A DNA stretch of 64,000 bases from Mucilaginibacter auburnensis (GCF_002797815.1 NZ_PGFJ01000001.1:1984001-2048000), one strand, 5' to 3'; shown: positions 42,526 through 51,897, counted from the first letter of the stretch. Notes: a model not told the origin generated them from the sequence alone. Numbers and translations: made by a program.

Positions 42526-43257
42526 TCATCCCTCGGGATACTTCCTGAAAATTGCATTTATCCGCATTTGGATAACGCCGAAAAAAGCCTCCTTAAATAT
42601 GCCTTTTGACATCTTTGACTCGCCGGCGGTTCGATCTGTAAATATAATGGGCACTTCCTTAACCGAAAAGCCATGTTTTACAGCGGTGTATTTCATCTCG
42701 ATTTGAAAAGCGTAGCCTACAAATTTTATCTTGTCTAAAACTATAGTTTCTAAAACTTTGCGTTTGTAGCACATAAATCCGGCAGTGAAATCCTGAATGT
42801 CAACGCGGGTGATAAATCGAACATATACGGACGCAAAATAACTCATTAGCACACGACTCATGGGCCAGTTAACCACATTTACACCTTTTATATAACGCGA
42901 GCCAACAGCTACATCTGCTCCTTCAACACAAGCGCGCCTTAAACGCAGCAGATCTTCAGGATTGTGCGAAAAGTCAGCATCCATTTCAAAAATATAGTCA
43001 TACTTATGTGCTATGGCCCATTTAAATCCATGGATGTAAGCAGTGCCAAGACCTTGTTTCCCTGCACGCTCTTCAATAAAAAGAGAATCCGGGTAAACGT
43101 TTCTTAATGATTTTACAATGATGTTGGTACCATCGGGTGATCCGTCGTCAACAATTAGTATATGAAAGTCATGAGGCAAAGAAAATACCTTACGGATCAT
43201 CTTCTCGATGTTCTCGCGCTCATTGTATGTGGGTATAATAACTAAGCTATCAGGCAC
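42526..43257 (-). CDS. Dolichol-phosphate mannose synthase-like glycosyltransferase (GT2)
   Basis: A 243-residue GT2 enzyme transferring a sugar to polyprenyl phosphate. Start SLVIIPTYNERENI, the nucleotide-binding LIVDDGSPDGT, DxD-type EMDADFSH and GSRYI are the hallmarks of DPM1-like synthases; the C-terminal region lacks the extra membrane domain, so the protein is cytosolic or peripheral. The sugar is not determinable. It lies upstream of ruvB with a 104-base gap, probably not strictly co-transcribed. Confidence 0.88.
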   Translation of the reverse strand: MPDSLVIIPTYNERENIEKMIRKVFSLPHDFHILIVDDGSPDGTNIIVKSLRNVYPDSLFIEERAGKQGLGTAYIHGFKWAIAHKYDYIFEMDADFSHNPEDLLRLRRACVEGADVAVGSRYIKGVNVVNWPMSRVLMSYFASVYVRFITRVDIQDFTAGFMCYKRKVLETIVLDKIKFVGYAFQIEMKYTAVKHGFSVKEVPIIFTDRTAGESKMSKGIFKEAFFGVIQMRINAIFRKYPEG

Positions 43258-43328
43258 TTATTGATTTAGATAATGCAGCTTTAAATTTCGGCTAAAATAA
43301 CAGAAATAGCGGCTTTAAAAAATAAAAA

Positions 43329-43354
43329 AGCAGGACCTGTTATTTGGTCCTGCT
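43329..43354 (-). terminator. Terminator of the POT transporter gene
   Basis: AGCAGGACC / GGTCCTGCT stem with an 8-base loop, about 18 bases past the stop codon at 43373. Confidence 0.7.
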
Positions 43355-43372
43355 GTATAACGTTGAGCTACT

Positions 43373-44854
43373 TTATAAATTGTTAGTTTCTGCAATTACT
43401 TCGTTGTCATCAACACCAACGTAACTGCGCTCTTTTAAACGTGGAGATATAAACAAAAAGGCAACGAAAAAAGCAGCACAAATTATTACAAACATCCAAT
43501 AGAAATCGGCGCCCGTAAATTGTGCAAAAAAACCTCCTTCTGAAATATTTCCGTTTATTAAAGCCACAGACAGATTACCCGCTGCTACTGTTAATAACCA
43601 AATAGCCGTCATTGTACTTTTCATCGATTTAGGAGCCTGTGTATAAGCATATTCAAGCCCTGTAATAGATACCAATACTTCGGCAGCAGATAAAACAACG
43701 TAAGCAAATATTTGCCACCATACAGACGGATGGCCACCTTTGTCAACGCTCTCCTGTACTATCGCTATAATTACAAATGACAAAGCGGTTAAAGCTAAAC
43801 CTGTTCCAATTCTGCGCAGCGGGGTGGTTTTTAATCCTATTTTATCAAAAAATGGATAAACAAAATAGGTGAATAAAGGAATGAATGTTAGTAAAAATAC
43901 CGGGTTAGCAGTTTGTACCTGTCCTGGTAAAATTGTAAAATTAACAAATCCCAGATTAATGTGTCTGTCTAATTTCTCAGCCTGTAAAACCCATTCAGAT
44001 AGATTTTGATCCCACATGGCCCAGAATATAGGAGCAAAAGCAAACACAGACATTACACGGTAAACGGCTTTAACACCTTCAACTTTTTCAGGATCGTAAT
44101 TACCTTTGGCAACATCAAGTAATGATTCGCCTTTCTTTTTCTTGCCCATGTTTAACAGCGCGTAAACAGATATAAAAACAAAGTTATTTCTGTTTATACC
44201 GCTTGGAGGCACACGGACATATTTTTTGCGGCCTAAAAAGAATATGATAGTAGCCAGCGCCATCAACAAGCCCGGAATTCCAAATGCCATACTAGGGCCG
44301 TACTGATCATAAACCCAGGGAATCAGCACTGTTGCAATTACCGAACCCGAATTAATGCTGAAATAGAACCAGCCGTAAACTTTTGACATTAAACTTTCGT
44401 TTGTTTTGTCAAACTGGTCGCCTACGTTAGCTGACACGCACGATTTTATACCACCGGCACCAATAGCTATCAGCAATAAACCCACCAGGAACATATCAAG
44501 GTTGTTTTCAAATATTGCCAGAAAAAGGTGGCCAAAACAATAAACAATTGATATGTAAAGAATGATTTTATATTTGCCTGTAAACCAGTCGGCAACTAAG
44601 CCGCCTATGAAAGGTAGGGTGTAAGCAAGGGTAACAAAAAAGTGGGTGCTCTCATTGGCTTTAGCTTCAGCAACTGTTTGCAGCGCCGGATTCATTGTTG
44701 GGTTAAAGAACTGCGCCACCAGGAAGGTCGCCAGAATGGAACGCATCCCGTAGAAACTGAAGCGTTCAGCTGCTTCATTGCCAATAATAAAAGGAATACT
44801 TTTAGGGTAACGCGGTTTATTTGCTGCGGTGGCCGCAGTTATTGTTTCGGACAT
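43373..44854 (-). CDS. POT family proton-coupled oligopeptide transporter
   Basis: A 493-residue inner-membrane protein with about 12-14 helices. The POT signature is NEAAERFSFYGMRSILATF near the N terminus with the E-x-x-E-R-F motif; FYFSINSGSVIA (PTR2 signature) near residue 165. It imports di- and tripeptides with protons. A C-terminal cytosolic tail is short. It stands alone, with its own terminator. Confidence 0.93.
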   Translation of the reverse strand: MSETITAATAANKPRYPKSIPFIIGNEAAERFSFYGMRSILATFLVAQFFNPTMNPALQTVAEAKANESTHFFVTLAYTLPFIGGLVADWFTGKYKIILYISIVYCFGHLFLAIFENNLDMFLVGLLLIAIGAGGIKSCVSANVGDQFDKTNESLMSKVYGWFYFSINSGSVIATVLIPWVYDQYGPSMAFGIPGLLMALATIIFFLGRKKYVRVPPSGINRNNFVFISVYALLNMGKKKKGESLLDVAKGNYDPEKVEGVKAVYRVMSVFAFAPIFWAMWDQNLSEWVLQAEKLDRHINLGFVNFTILPGQVQTANPVFLLTFIPLFTYFVYPFFDKIGLKTTPLRRIGTGLALTALSFVIIAIVQESVDKGGHPSVWWQIFAYVVLSAAEVLVSITGLEYAYTQAPKSMKSTMTAIWLLTVAAGNLSVALINGNISEGGFFAQFTGADFYWMFVIICAAFFVAFLFISPRLKERSYVGVDDNEVIAETNNL

Positions 44855-44939
44855 AAGATCAGTTTAATGGTACGAAAATACTATTTATATTGTAAATACA
44901 AATTTGCTAACTAACAGGCCATAGTTACTTTACAAGCTA

Positions 44940-45860
44940 TTACTGGACTGTTTTTCGGGGAACAGGTTTAACTTCCAATCGAGGCATTTCTGTAGGTTTA
45001 GGGTCTATATAACTGGCATCACTTTCATTGGGCACATTGCGCATATCCAGGTCTTCAATCAATTCCCATCTGCCATTTTTTAGCTTGTAACCGTTGTAAC
45101 TCAAATCAGGGCCGTAGGTTTCAGGCTTATCTTTTGATTTTTTATCCGGAGCTGCCAGGTTATCAAAAACGATCAGGTTCTCCCCAGGCACGTAACGTAG
45201 CAGCATGGAAGCCTGACGGGTATATTGAAAAACCACCCTGTTACGCTTCTTTTCTTTGCTTGCAAAAATTGGCATACCTAATACCGGCTTATCATTTCTG
45301 AAGGTAAGCACATCTATTACCTTTTTGGTTGATCGGTCGGTGTAACCTTTCCATCCCAATAAAACGTAATGCGGATCAGCGCCCTGTACCGGGATGATGG
45401 TATAGTACTGCGCGCCATACCACTTGGCATTGCTGGTAACCGTATCTTCCGGATGAGCCATCAGCGGCGAGTAGTCTTCTAAAGGGTATAATTTCAGAGG
45501 CCCGCCGGTGTTCATCTGTATTGCACCGTAAAAGCGGTAGCTGCCATCATCATGCGCAATATGCCAGCTAAATATTCTGAAACGATTATCGGGCGAGTTA
45601 AGGACACTAATAGTTTTTACAGAATCAAACTTATATAAATAGGAATTGGGCGTTTTAAGCGCGCTTACCAGCGTTTTTATAAATACGTAATTGGCGTTTT
45701 TTCGTTCAGGTTCGCCTGGATTATTAACTATTTCAGCGCCGAGGTGTTTTAAACTATCACGGTACATATTTAGTGTAGTGATGTCCTTTTGCGAGAATTG
45801 CGCATAGCCTTCTCTAAGACCCAGGAGAGCGATAAATAAAAGGAATAATTTTTTGATCAC
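44940..45860 (-). CDS. Secreted protein of unknown function (306 aa)
   Basis: Signal peptide (IKKLFLLFIALLGLREGYA, then Q), then about 285 residues of beta-rich sequence ending in a Pro-rich tail (DPKPTEMPRLEVKPVPRK). I recognise only that related proteins are common in Bacteroidota. It lies 23 bases after the thiolase stop, so they may be co-transcribed. Confidence 0.78.
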   Translation of the reverse strand: MIKKLFLLFIALLGLREGYAQFSQKDITTLNMYRDSLKHLGAEIVNNPGEPERKNANYVFIKTLVSALKTPNSYLYKFDSVKTISVLNSPDNRFRIFSWHIAHDDGSYRFYGAIQMNTGGPLKLYPLEDYSPLMAHPEDTVTSNAKWYGAQYYTIIPVQGADPHYVLLGWKGYTDRSTKKVIDVLTFRNDKPVLGMPIFASKEKKRNRVVFQYTRQASMLLRYVPGENLIVFDNLAAPDKKSKDKPETYGPDLSYNGYKLKNGRWELIEDLDMRNVPNESDASYIDPKPTEMPRLEVKPVPRKTVQ

Positions 45861-45883
45861 TATTTATCTAATTGTTATATGCG

Positions 45884-47062
45884 TTAACGTAAATTTTCAA
45901 TAACAATTGCGCTTGCTCCGCCGCCTCCGTTACATATGCCGGCAGCACCGTACCTGCCGTTGTTTTGCTGCAATACATTAAGCAAGGTTACAATAATGCG
46001 TGCGCCTGATGCACCTAACGGATGTCCCAACGATACGGCGCCGCCATTAACGTTCACTTTTGCAGGATCAATCTCCAACTGTTGATTATTGGCTATCGCT
46101 ACAACAGAGAAAGCTTCATTTATTTCGAAGTAGTCGATATCACTCAAAGACAAATTTGCTCTTTGAAGTGCCAGTGGAAGAGCTTTTGCAGGTGCTGTAG
46201 TAAACCATTCGGGAGCCTGCTGAGCATCGGCATAAGATAGTATGCGGGCCAGGGGTTGTAAGCCCAATTCAGTTGCTTTTTCATCGCTCATTAACACCAG
46301 CGCTGCGGCTCCATCATTTAAGGCAGATGCATTAGCGGCTGTTATAGTGCCATCCGCTTTAAATACCGGCTTCAGCTGTTGTATTTTATCAAATTTTACT
46401 TTTTTAGGTTCTTCGTCTTCTGAAATAAGCGTCGTCGCACCGCTCTTGTCTCTTATTTCCAAAGGAGTTAATTCATCAATGAATTTTCCTTTCAATTGTG
46501 CCTTTAACGCCCTTTTGTACGACTCAATAGCGTATTCGTCCTGTCGCTCACGGCCGATGTTGCATTCAGTAGCACACAGCTCAGCAGCCGAAGCCATGTG
46601 ATAATCGTTATATACATCCCACAAGCCATCTTTTAACAAACCATCCATAAGTTGACCATTCCCTAAGCGGTAACCTGTACGCGCCTTATCCAGATAGTAA
46701 GGCACATTGCTCATACTTTCCATGCCACCTGCCACAACAATTTCATTTTGACCCAGCGATATGCTTTGAGCTGCAAGCATTATTGCCTTCATACCTGATG
46801 CGCAAACTTTGTTAACAGTAGTAGCGGGTAAATACGGCAGACCTGCAAACATGGCAGCCTGTGTTGCAGGAGCCTGACCTAATGCGGCAGACAACACATT
46901 ACCCATCAAAACTTCTTGCACGCTGTTCGGCGTTATACCGGCTTTTTTTATTGCCGAAGCTATTGCAAAACCGCCCAGTTGAGTTGCAGTAAAGGCTGAT
47001 AAATTGCCGCCAAAGCTACCAATAGGTGTACGGGTTGCTGATACAATTACAACTTGTTTCAT
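45884..47062 (-). CDS. Acetyl-CoA C-acyltransferase (thiolase)
   Basis: A 392-residue thiolase condensing or cleaving acyl-CoA. The acyl-enzyme cysteine is C88 (NKVCASGMKAIMLAAQS), the second catalytic set NEAFSVVA, GGAVSLGHPLGASG and GICNGGGGAS with the general-base Cys. Length and NVNGG-type stretch fit acetyl-CoA acetyltransferase (AtoB/PhaA). It could serve beta-oxidation or ketone metabolism; genes around do not decide. The -7 box TAATTTTG (47079-47086, minus strand) predicts a 13-base leader. Confidence 0.92.
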   Translation of the reverse strand: MKQVVIVSATRTPIGSFGGNLSAFTATQLGGFAIASAIKKAGITPNSVQEVLMGNVLSAALGQAPATQAAMFAGLPYLPATTVNKVCASGMKAIMLAAQSISLGQNEIVVAGGMESMSNVPYYLDKARTGYRLGNGQLMDGLLKDGLWDVYNDYHMASAAELCATECNIGRERQDEYAIESYKRALKAQLKGKFIDELTPLEIRDKSGATTLISEDEEPKKVKFDKIQQLKPVFKADGTITAANASALNDGAAALVLMSDEKATELGLQPLARILSYADAQQAPEWFTTAPAKALPLALQRANLSLSDIDYFEINEAFSVVAIANNQQLEIDPAKVNVNGGAVSLGHPLGASGARIIVTLLNVLQQNNGRYGAAGICNGGGGASAIVIENLR

Positions 47063-47159
47063 AGCATTTGATCAAATACAAAATTATTGGTTTATTCGAA
47101 CTTATTTGAAGCCTGAAAAAAAGAACGATGATTAACTCTGAATACAGCTCATCAACTAC

Positions 47160-47624
47160 TCAATAGGGGTAATATCTTTCTTCTTCCTCTCCAAATTGTT
47201 TCTTTATGAAAAATAGTACAATACTACCTAATAGCGTCGCTATCATTGTGGCTACCCATAACCAGTAACCTGCTTTATAAGCGGTAATGTATGATTCCCG
47301 GCCGGGTTGCTGATCGGCAATTTCGGTGAAAAGCAAGAATGATAAGGAAATTGCAGTTGCCGCGCCGCTGAAGTAGATGGCTTTTTTGGGTTGTTTTTTT
47401 AGGAACCACCACGCAGCCCAAAGTAGTGGATTTGCGTACCAAACCAAACCGGCAGCACTTAAAATACCACCTATGGCGCCCAATGCCACCATAGCAAATC
47501 CGTTCCAGTTACCGCCACAACGCGTTACCGTGCAAAAACCTTCCTGGGTAAGAGATATTACATAAAGCAAAATGCTTAATGTGAAAACTGTTTTAAGCGC
47601 TATAGGATAAGGATTATTAGTCAT
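47160..47624 (-). CDS. Multi-pass membrane protein of unknown function (154 aa)
   Basis: Four predicted membrane helices (around residues 12-30, 40-62, 83-100 and 120-140) and a charged C-terminal tail (KKQFGEEEERYYPY). It has a cysteine-containing loop CTVTRCGGNW between helices 1 and 2. No family recognised. It lies in the minus-strand series before the sigma factor pair, but is separated by about 170 bases. Confidence 0.72.
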   Translation of the reverse strand: MTNNPYPIALKTVFTLSILLYVISLTQEGFCTVTRCGGNWNGFAMVALGAIGGILSAAGLVWYANPLLWAAWWFLKKQPKKAIYFSGAATAISLSFLLFTEIADQQPGRESYITAYKAGYWLWVATMIATLLGSIVLFFIKKQFGEEEERYYPY

Positions 47625-47796
47625 GCTGTTGTAGCAAAGCTAAATAAAATATACGCTTTTTATTATTAAAACAGATGTTTTACTTCGGATGACAACACTT
47701 CGCTGGTTAAGCCTTTTTTAGTCTTTAACGTAAGGTAGGATAAAGTGATATTGATTGGCAAACTACCTCTCATGAAGATGAGATGGCTGCAGTAAG

Positions 47797-48387
47797 TTAA
47801 TCAAACTGCTCTTGCAATCGTACCAACCTGTCTATCATCAAATTAAGTTTCTCCTGCTCGGTTTTTACAAAGTGTGAACGTATGTACGAGCTACAGAATA
47901 AAATGAACAGCGCATAACTGCTGTAGGCTATTATTTTAAATATTGCTGACGAACTTTCTAACACTTCAAAAAAGTACAAAAGTAATCCTGTACTCATTAA
48001 AATTACATAAAGGTAATACAGCCAACCATACACTTCGGTACGGTTTTTTTGATACTCTTTAAGGCTTTGCAAATACTCGGCTGGGTTAATGGTTACATCC
48101 TGTTTGCTTATAATACGGTAGTCGCGCACCATCATCATGATATATAATAACATGGTAATGAGTATTATAGTAAGCCCAACGTAAGTAACCCAAGATGTAA
48201 ACACAAAAAACAGCATAGCCGCAAACAAGCCTACTAAGCAGGCCCCCATACCGGTTATATTCCAAAACAGCTTACTGCTCATCCCGCTAATTCCCTTCTT
48301 CACCTGCTTCAGCACGTCATCTACTGAAAGCTGATCCCGTTTTGGCTGTTCCTGCCAAACCGACATTAAATGATCAAAGTCTTTCAT
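47797..48387 (-). CDS. Membrane partner of the ECF sigma factor, probable regulator
   Basis: A 196-residue protein with a 60-residue soluble N terminus (MKDFDHLMSVWQEQPKRDQL and a basic helix) and four membrane helices between about residues 40 and 165. It overlaps the sigma gene by 14 bases, so it is translated with it. Its position and topology suggest an anti-sigma factor, although it is not a FecR or zinc anti-sigma type. The soluble N-terminal helix is the likely sigma-binding part. Function is inference. Confidence 0.75.
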   Translation of the reverse strand: MKDFDHLMSVWQEQPKRDQLSVDDVLKQVKKGISGMSSKLFWNITGMGACLVGLFAAMLFFVFTSWVTYVGLTIILITMLLYIMMMVRDYRIISKQDVTINPAEYLQSLKEYQKNRTEVYGWLYYLYVILMSTGLLLYFFEVLESSSAIFKIIAYSSYALFILFCSSYIRSHFVKTEQEKLNLMIDRLVRLQEQFD

Positions 48388-48871
48388 ATTGATTATATAA
48401 TTCTGTTAATTTTTGTTTTATACGAAATATCTTCACCCTTAGATTGCCCTCGGATATACCGGATATTTCTGCTATCTCCGGATACGGAAGCTCATCTAAC
48501 ACCATGGTGATAATGATCCTTTCTGATTCCTCCAGCTTTGATATACATTTATACAATAACGCCACCTGTTCGTTCTTTGGCGAATAATCTTCAGGTTTTG
48601 AATCGGCCAGTTCCGGCGTCAGCTCATCTTTAGCCTGTCTTTTCTCCGAGCGTAAATAGGTTAAACACGTGTTCACGGCAATACGGTATATCCACGTAGA
48701 TATCATTGCCTGGTTACGAAACTTCTCCAGATTTTGCCAGACTTTTAGAAAAGTTTCCTGTAGCAGATCGTTAGCCGCGTCATCATCGCCGGTATAACCA
48801 TAGCATAAATGGTATATCTTTTTTGAGTTGGCCTGAAATATCTGCTTAAAAACAGCTTCCTTGTCTGACAC
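48374..48871 (-). CDS. ECF-type RNA polymerase sigma factor
   Basis: A 165-residue sigma-70 family protein with region 2 (YHLCYGYTGDDDAANDLLQETFLK and KFRNQAMISTWIYRIAVN) and region 4 (LEESERIIITMVLDELPYPEIAEISGISEGNLRVK). No region 1 or 3, as in extracytoplasmic-function factors. The overlapping membrane gene downstream is presumably its regulator. Targets are unknown. Confidence 0.92.
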   Translation of the reverse strand: MSDKEAVFKQIFQANSKKIYHLCYGYTGDDDAANDLLQETFLKVWQNLEKFRNQAMISTWIYRIAVNTCLTYLRSEKRQAKDELTPELADSKPEDYSPKNEQVALLYKCISKLEESERIIITMVLDELPYPEIAEISGISEGNLRVKIFRIKQKLTELYNQYERL

Positions 48872-48917
48872 GTTCAGTTAATGGTTTTCTTATTATGACG
48901 CTAATATAGGCAGTATG

Positions 48918-49445
48918 TTACAACACGTAAAGTTTCTTGCTGAACCAGGAGTGTTTTTTTTCGGCGTTATCTAATAATTGGTCGTATTCACTTATAAAAT
49001 CAGCCTGTACGTCTTCGTGCAGTTTAGCAATAGTTGTTTTTATTTTTTCAATCTGCCGGGTTAGTATCAGGCGTAGCGGTTTATAGCTGCTTTTACGATC
49101 AGCATACTGTAAATAGTTATTGCAAAAATTAAGCAGCAGTTCAATTTCTGCCTCTTTTTCAGCTATAAATTTTACGTATTTGCCTATTAATCTTAAAATC
49201 TTTCGCATATACTTGGCAGCATTGTAACTTTGCACCGGCATTTGGCTAAACATAAATCCAACTTCGGCTTTAACTTTTTCAATAAAGGCAGCCTGGTTAT
49301 CGGCTTCAAAAAGTAAATAGGCTATTAACTCCTTGTTCTCCTTTTTGTGCCTTGCCAGACGTAAGCACAGGTCGGTTAACTGCAAGGCAGATAGGTGTTG
49401 AATTTCTTTTTTGATATCCTGTAACCCGTAAGTGGTGGTACTCAT
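48918..49445 (-). CDS. Alpha-helical cytosolic protein of unknown function
   Basis: A 175-residue protein without signal or membrane segments, rich in long charged helices (for example KEIQHLSALQLTDLCLRLARH and LILTRQIEKIKTTIAKLHEDV), probably a helical bundle or coiled coil. Start at ATG 49445 begins at MSTTTYGLQ; nine more codons upstream are open. Follows the sigma genes' direction but is 46 bases upstream of the sigma gene. Not recognised. Confidence 0.72.
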   Translation of the reverse strand: MSTTTYGLQDIKKEIQHLSALQLTDLCLRLARHKKENKELIAYLLFEADNQAAFIEKVKAEVGFMFSQMPVQSYNAAKYMRKILRLIGKYVKFIAEKEAEIELLLNFCNNYLQYADRKSSYKPLRLILTRQIEKIKTTIAKLHEDVQADFISEYDQLLDNAEKKHSWFSKKLYVL

Positions 49446-49499
49446 GTAGTAATTAATGTTTATTTTAGGCAAATGCTCATTAACTGATATTGTCCAAAT

Positions 49500-50885
49500 A
49501 TGAAAAAAAACAAACTCACGCTGTACATTTTTATAGCGCTGGTTGCCGGTATTATTGTAGGTTATGTTTATAACACTTCCGTTTTAAGCGATTATAATAA
49601 TAACATCAGCTCGGCCGAAAATGTTATTAAAACAATTGATAGCCGCATAGCCTCGTCAACAGATACTACCACTGCGCAATATGCTCAACTAAAAGTACAA
49701 CGTGCCGAGCAGGTCAAAATCAGAACAGAAAGCAACAGTCAGCGTGAAAGCAAGGTAGAATATTTTACCATTTTAAGCGATATATTTTTACGACTGATAA
49801 AAATGATAGTTGCCCCGTTAGTGTTTACCACGCTTGTGGTGGGCGTTGCCAAAGTTGGTGATATAAAGGCAGTTGGCCGTATTGGTGGGAAAACTTTGCT
49901 TTGGTTTATCAGCGCTACATTAGTGTCACTGTTGTTGGGTATGTTATTAGTTAACTTCTTTCAACCGGGTGCAAAGATGAATATTATGCTGCCCGATTCG
50001 CACGTTAGCACAGGCATCCAAAAAGCAGCTATCTCCCTGAAAGATTTCATAACTCACGTTTTTCCTAAAAGCTTTTTTGAGTCGATGGTTACCAACGAAA
50101 TATTGCAAATTGTTGTATTCTCTTTGTTTTTCGGTGTGGCTACTGCTTCAATAGGGGAGAAAGGGGAGATTGTTATCAAAGCTATGGATGCTATCGCCCA
50201 CGTAATCATGAAAATAACAACTTCTATAATGGGGTTTGCACCTTTTGCAGTTTTTGGCGCTATCACAGCTATTGTGGCCAAGCAGGGCTTGGGCATTATA
50301 TCAACCTACGCTATTTTTATAGGAGAATTTTACTTCTCGTTATTGGTGTTATGGATAGTAATAGCATTTGCGGGTTTTATTGTATTAAAGTCTCGTGTAT
50401 TTAACCTTATTGGTAAAATAAAAGACGCTATGCTCATAGCTTTCAGTACTTCAACAAGCGAGGCTGCTTATCCAAAATTGTTAATGGAGTTAGAGCGCTT
50501 TGGTTGCAGCAATAAAATAGCAAGTTTTGTGTTGCCCTTAGGCTATTCCTTCAACCTTGATGGCTCTATGATGTATATGACCTTTGCATCTATTTTTCTG
50601 GCGCAGGCTTATAATATCCATCTTTCTTTCGCGCAGCAAATATCTATGTTGTTGGTGCTGATGCTAACGAGTAAGGGCATTGCGGGTGTACCGCGTGCAT
50701 CACTTGTAGTTATTGCAGGCACTATTGCGATGTTCAATATTCCCGAAGCAGGTTTGGCCTTGCTTATTGGTATAGATCCGCTATTAGACATGGGCCGCTC
50801 AGCAACGAATGTGTTGGGCAACGCTATGGCTACTGCCGTTGTAAGTAAATGGGAGGGAGAACTGGATGGTAGCGAAGCTGTTTAA
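49500..50885 (+). CDS. Dicarboxylate/amino acid:cation symporter (DAACS family)
   Basis: A 461-residue inner-membrane transporter of the GltP/DctA family. Signatures: AAYPKLLMELERFG and LPLGYSFNLDGSMMYMTFASIFLAQA, SKGIAGVPRASLVV and PLLDMGRSATNVLGNA, matching the hairpin and substrate sites. An unusual feature is a coiled, hydrophilic insertion of about 60 residues between helix 1 and helix 2 (about residues 24-86), longer than usual. Substrate is an acidic amino acid or C4 dicarboxylate. Confidence 0.92.
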   Translation: MKKNKLTLYIFIALVAGIIVGYVYNTSVLSDYNNNISSAENVIKTIDSRIASSTDTTTAQYAQLKVQRAEQVKIRTESNSQRESKVEYFTILSDIFLRLIKMIVAPLVFTTLVVGVAKVGDIKAVGRIGGKTLLWFISATLVSLLLGMLLVNFFQPGAKMNIMLPDSHVSTGIQKAAISLKDFITHVFPKSFFESMVTNEILQIVVFSLFFGVATASIGEKGEIVIKAMDAIAHVIMKITTSIMGFAPFAVFGAITAIVAKQGLGIISTYAIFIGEFYFSLLVLWIVIAFAGFIVLKSRVFNLIGKIKDAMLIAFSTSTSEAAYPKLLMELERFGCSNKIASFVLPLGYSFNLDGSMMYMTFASIFLAQAYNIHLSFAQQISMLLVLMLTSKGIAGVPRASLVVIAGTIAMFNIPEAGLALLIGIDPLLDMGRSATNVLGNAMATAVVSKWEGELDGSEAV

Positions 50886-50892
50886 TCTTCAA

Positions 50893-50921
50893 TTGTCAAA
50901 TATGTTTTAATTGTATCTTTG
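50893..50921 (+). promoter_or_regulatory. Promoter upstream of the 169-residue protein gene
   Basis: TTG (50893-50895), 18-base spacer, TATCTTTG (50914-50921). Predicted start near 50925, so the 16-base tandem repeats lie in the leader. Confidence 0.55.
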
Positions 50922-50950
50922 CGCGCTAAAGTGAAAGAGTTCGATAAATT

Positions 50951-50998
50951 GCTCATTCACTAATTCGCTCATTCACTAATTCGCTCATTCACTCATTT
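50951..50998. repeat. 16-base tandem repeat (two and a half-plus copies)
   Basis: Two exact copies of GCTCATTCACTAATTC (50951-50966 and 50967-50982) and a partial third, GCTCATTCACTCATTT (50983-50998), lie just before the ATG at 51006. Array length can vary by slippage. Confidence 0.8.
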
Positions 50999-51005
50999 AA
51001 AATAG

Positions 51006-51515
51006 ATGTATCAATTATCTAAAGGGAAAAAAATATTTCTCGCTATTTGTATCACGCTGCCGTTCTTAATATACTGTGTTTACTACTACAGCATCATGAT
51101 AAAAAACGCTCCATATAAGTTTACAGAGTTTGAGTCATTTTCATTCCAATTTGGACCGAGAGGCAGCCTGCAAAACACTTACGATTCAAAAACAGGCAAT
51201 TATCAATATGTGGACAGTAAGGATTCTGTAGTAAGAACCAAATTACACTTAAGTAATGATGATCTGCTTTATTTACACCGCAAGGCCGCAATGCAAGGTT
51301 TTTGGGATTTCCCTAAGGATGAAACTGGCGATAGCGTTAAAGCCGGCCTGCAACCATTACGCTATATAATTGAGTTTACTTACAAGCGTAAAAGCAAACG
51401 TGTAGTATTTGACCAGAACTACGTTGGCGACCCGAAATTAATAGACGCTAACAAGCAAATGATAAAGGAGATTGACCTGGTTATGGGCCAGGCAGAAGGC
51501 AGGCAGAAAAAGTAA
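51006..51515 (+). CDS. Single-pass membrane protein of unknown function (169 aa)
   Basis: One N-terminal membrane helix (residues about 9-30, KKIFLAICITLPFLIYCVYYY) anchors a 140-residue domain outside the cytoplasm with a basic end (MGQAEGRQKK). No motif recognised. Promoter and tandem repeats upstream; rplU promoter 50 bases beyond. No relative known to me. Confidence 0.75.
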   Translation: MYQLSKGKKIFLAICITLPFLIYCVYYYSIMIKNAPYKFTEFESFSFQFGPRGSLQNTYDSKTGNYQYVDSKDSVVRTKLHLSNDDLLYLHRKAAMQGFWDFPKDETGDSVKAGLQPLRYIIEFTYKRKSKRVVFDQNYVGDPKLIDANKQMIKEIDLVMGQAEGRQKK

Positions 51516-51522
51516 TTGAGTA

Positions 51523-51553
51523 TTGTTTATTGAAATACTTATTTCTATATTTG
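51523..51553 (+). promoter_or_regulatory. Promoter of rplU-rpmA
   Basis: TTG (51523-51525), a 20-base spacer and a perfect TATATTTG (51546-51553). Predicted start near 51557, 32 bases before rplU. Confidence 0.65.
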
Positions 51554-51588
51554 CACCTCGAAATTTAAAACAAAACAAATAACAAACC

Positions 51589-51897
51589 ATGTACGCAATA
51601 GTAAGTATAGCCGGACAGCAATTTAAAGTTGCTAAAGACCAGCAGATCTTTGTACACAGATTACAAGGTGACGAGGGCGCTAGTATTGAATTTGACAATG
51701 TGTTGTTAGCAGAAAACGAAGGTAAATTCAAATTAGGTTCTGATTTGCAAGGCGCTAAAGTATCGGCTAAGATCGTGTCTCATTTAAAAGGTGATAAAGT
51801 AATTATCTTCAAAAAGAAAAGAAGAAAAGGTTACAAAAAGAAAAACGGTCACCGTCAGCAATTTACCAAGATCGAGATCACTGGTATATCATTATAA
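51589..51897 (+). CDS. rplU: 50S ribosomal protein L21
   Basis: A 102-residue L21: MYAIVSIAGQQFKVAKDQ at the start, SHLKGDKVIIFKKKRRKGYK and KKNGHRQQFTKI at the end, the conserved rRNA-binding basic region. It binds 23S rRNA. Co-transcribed with rpmA 50 bases downstream, the standard L21-L27 pair. Confidence 0.97.
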   Translation: MYAIVSIAGQQFKVAKDQQIFVHRLQGDEGASIEFDNVLLAENEGKFKLGSDLQGAKVSAKIVSHLKGDKVIIFKKKRRKGYKKKNGHRQQFTKIEITGISL

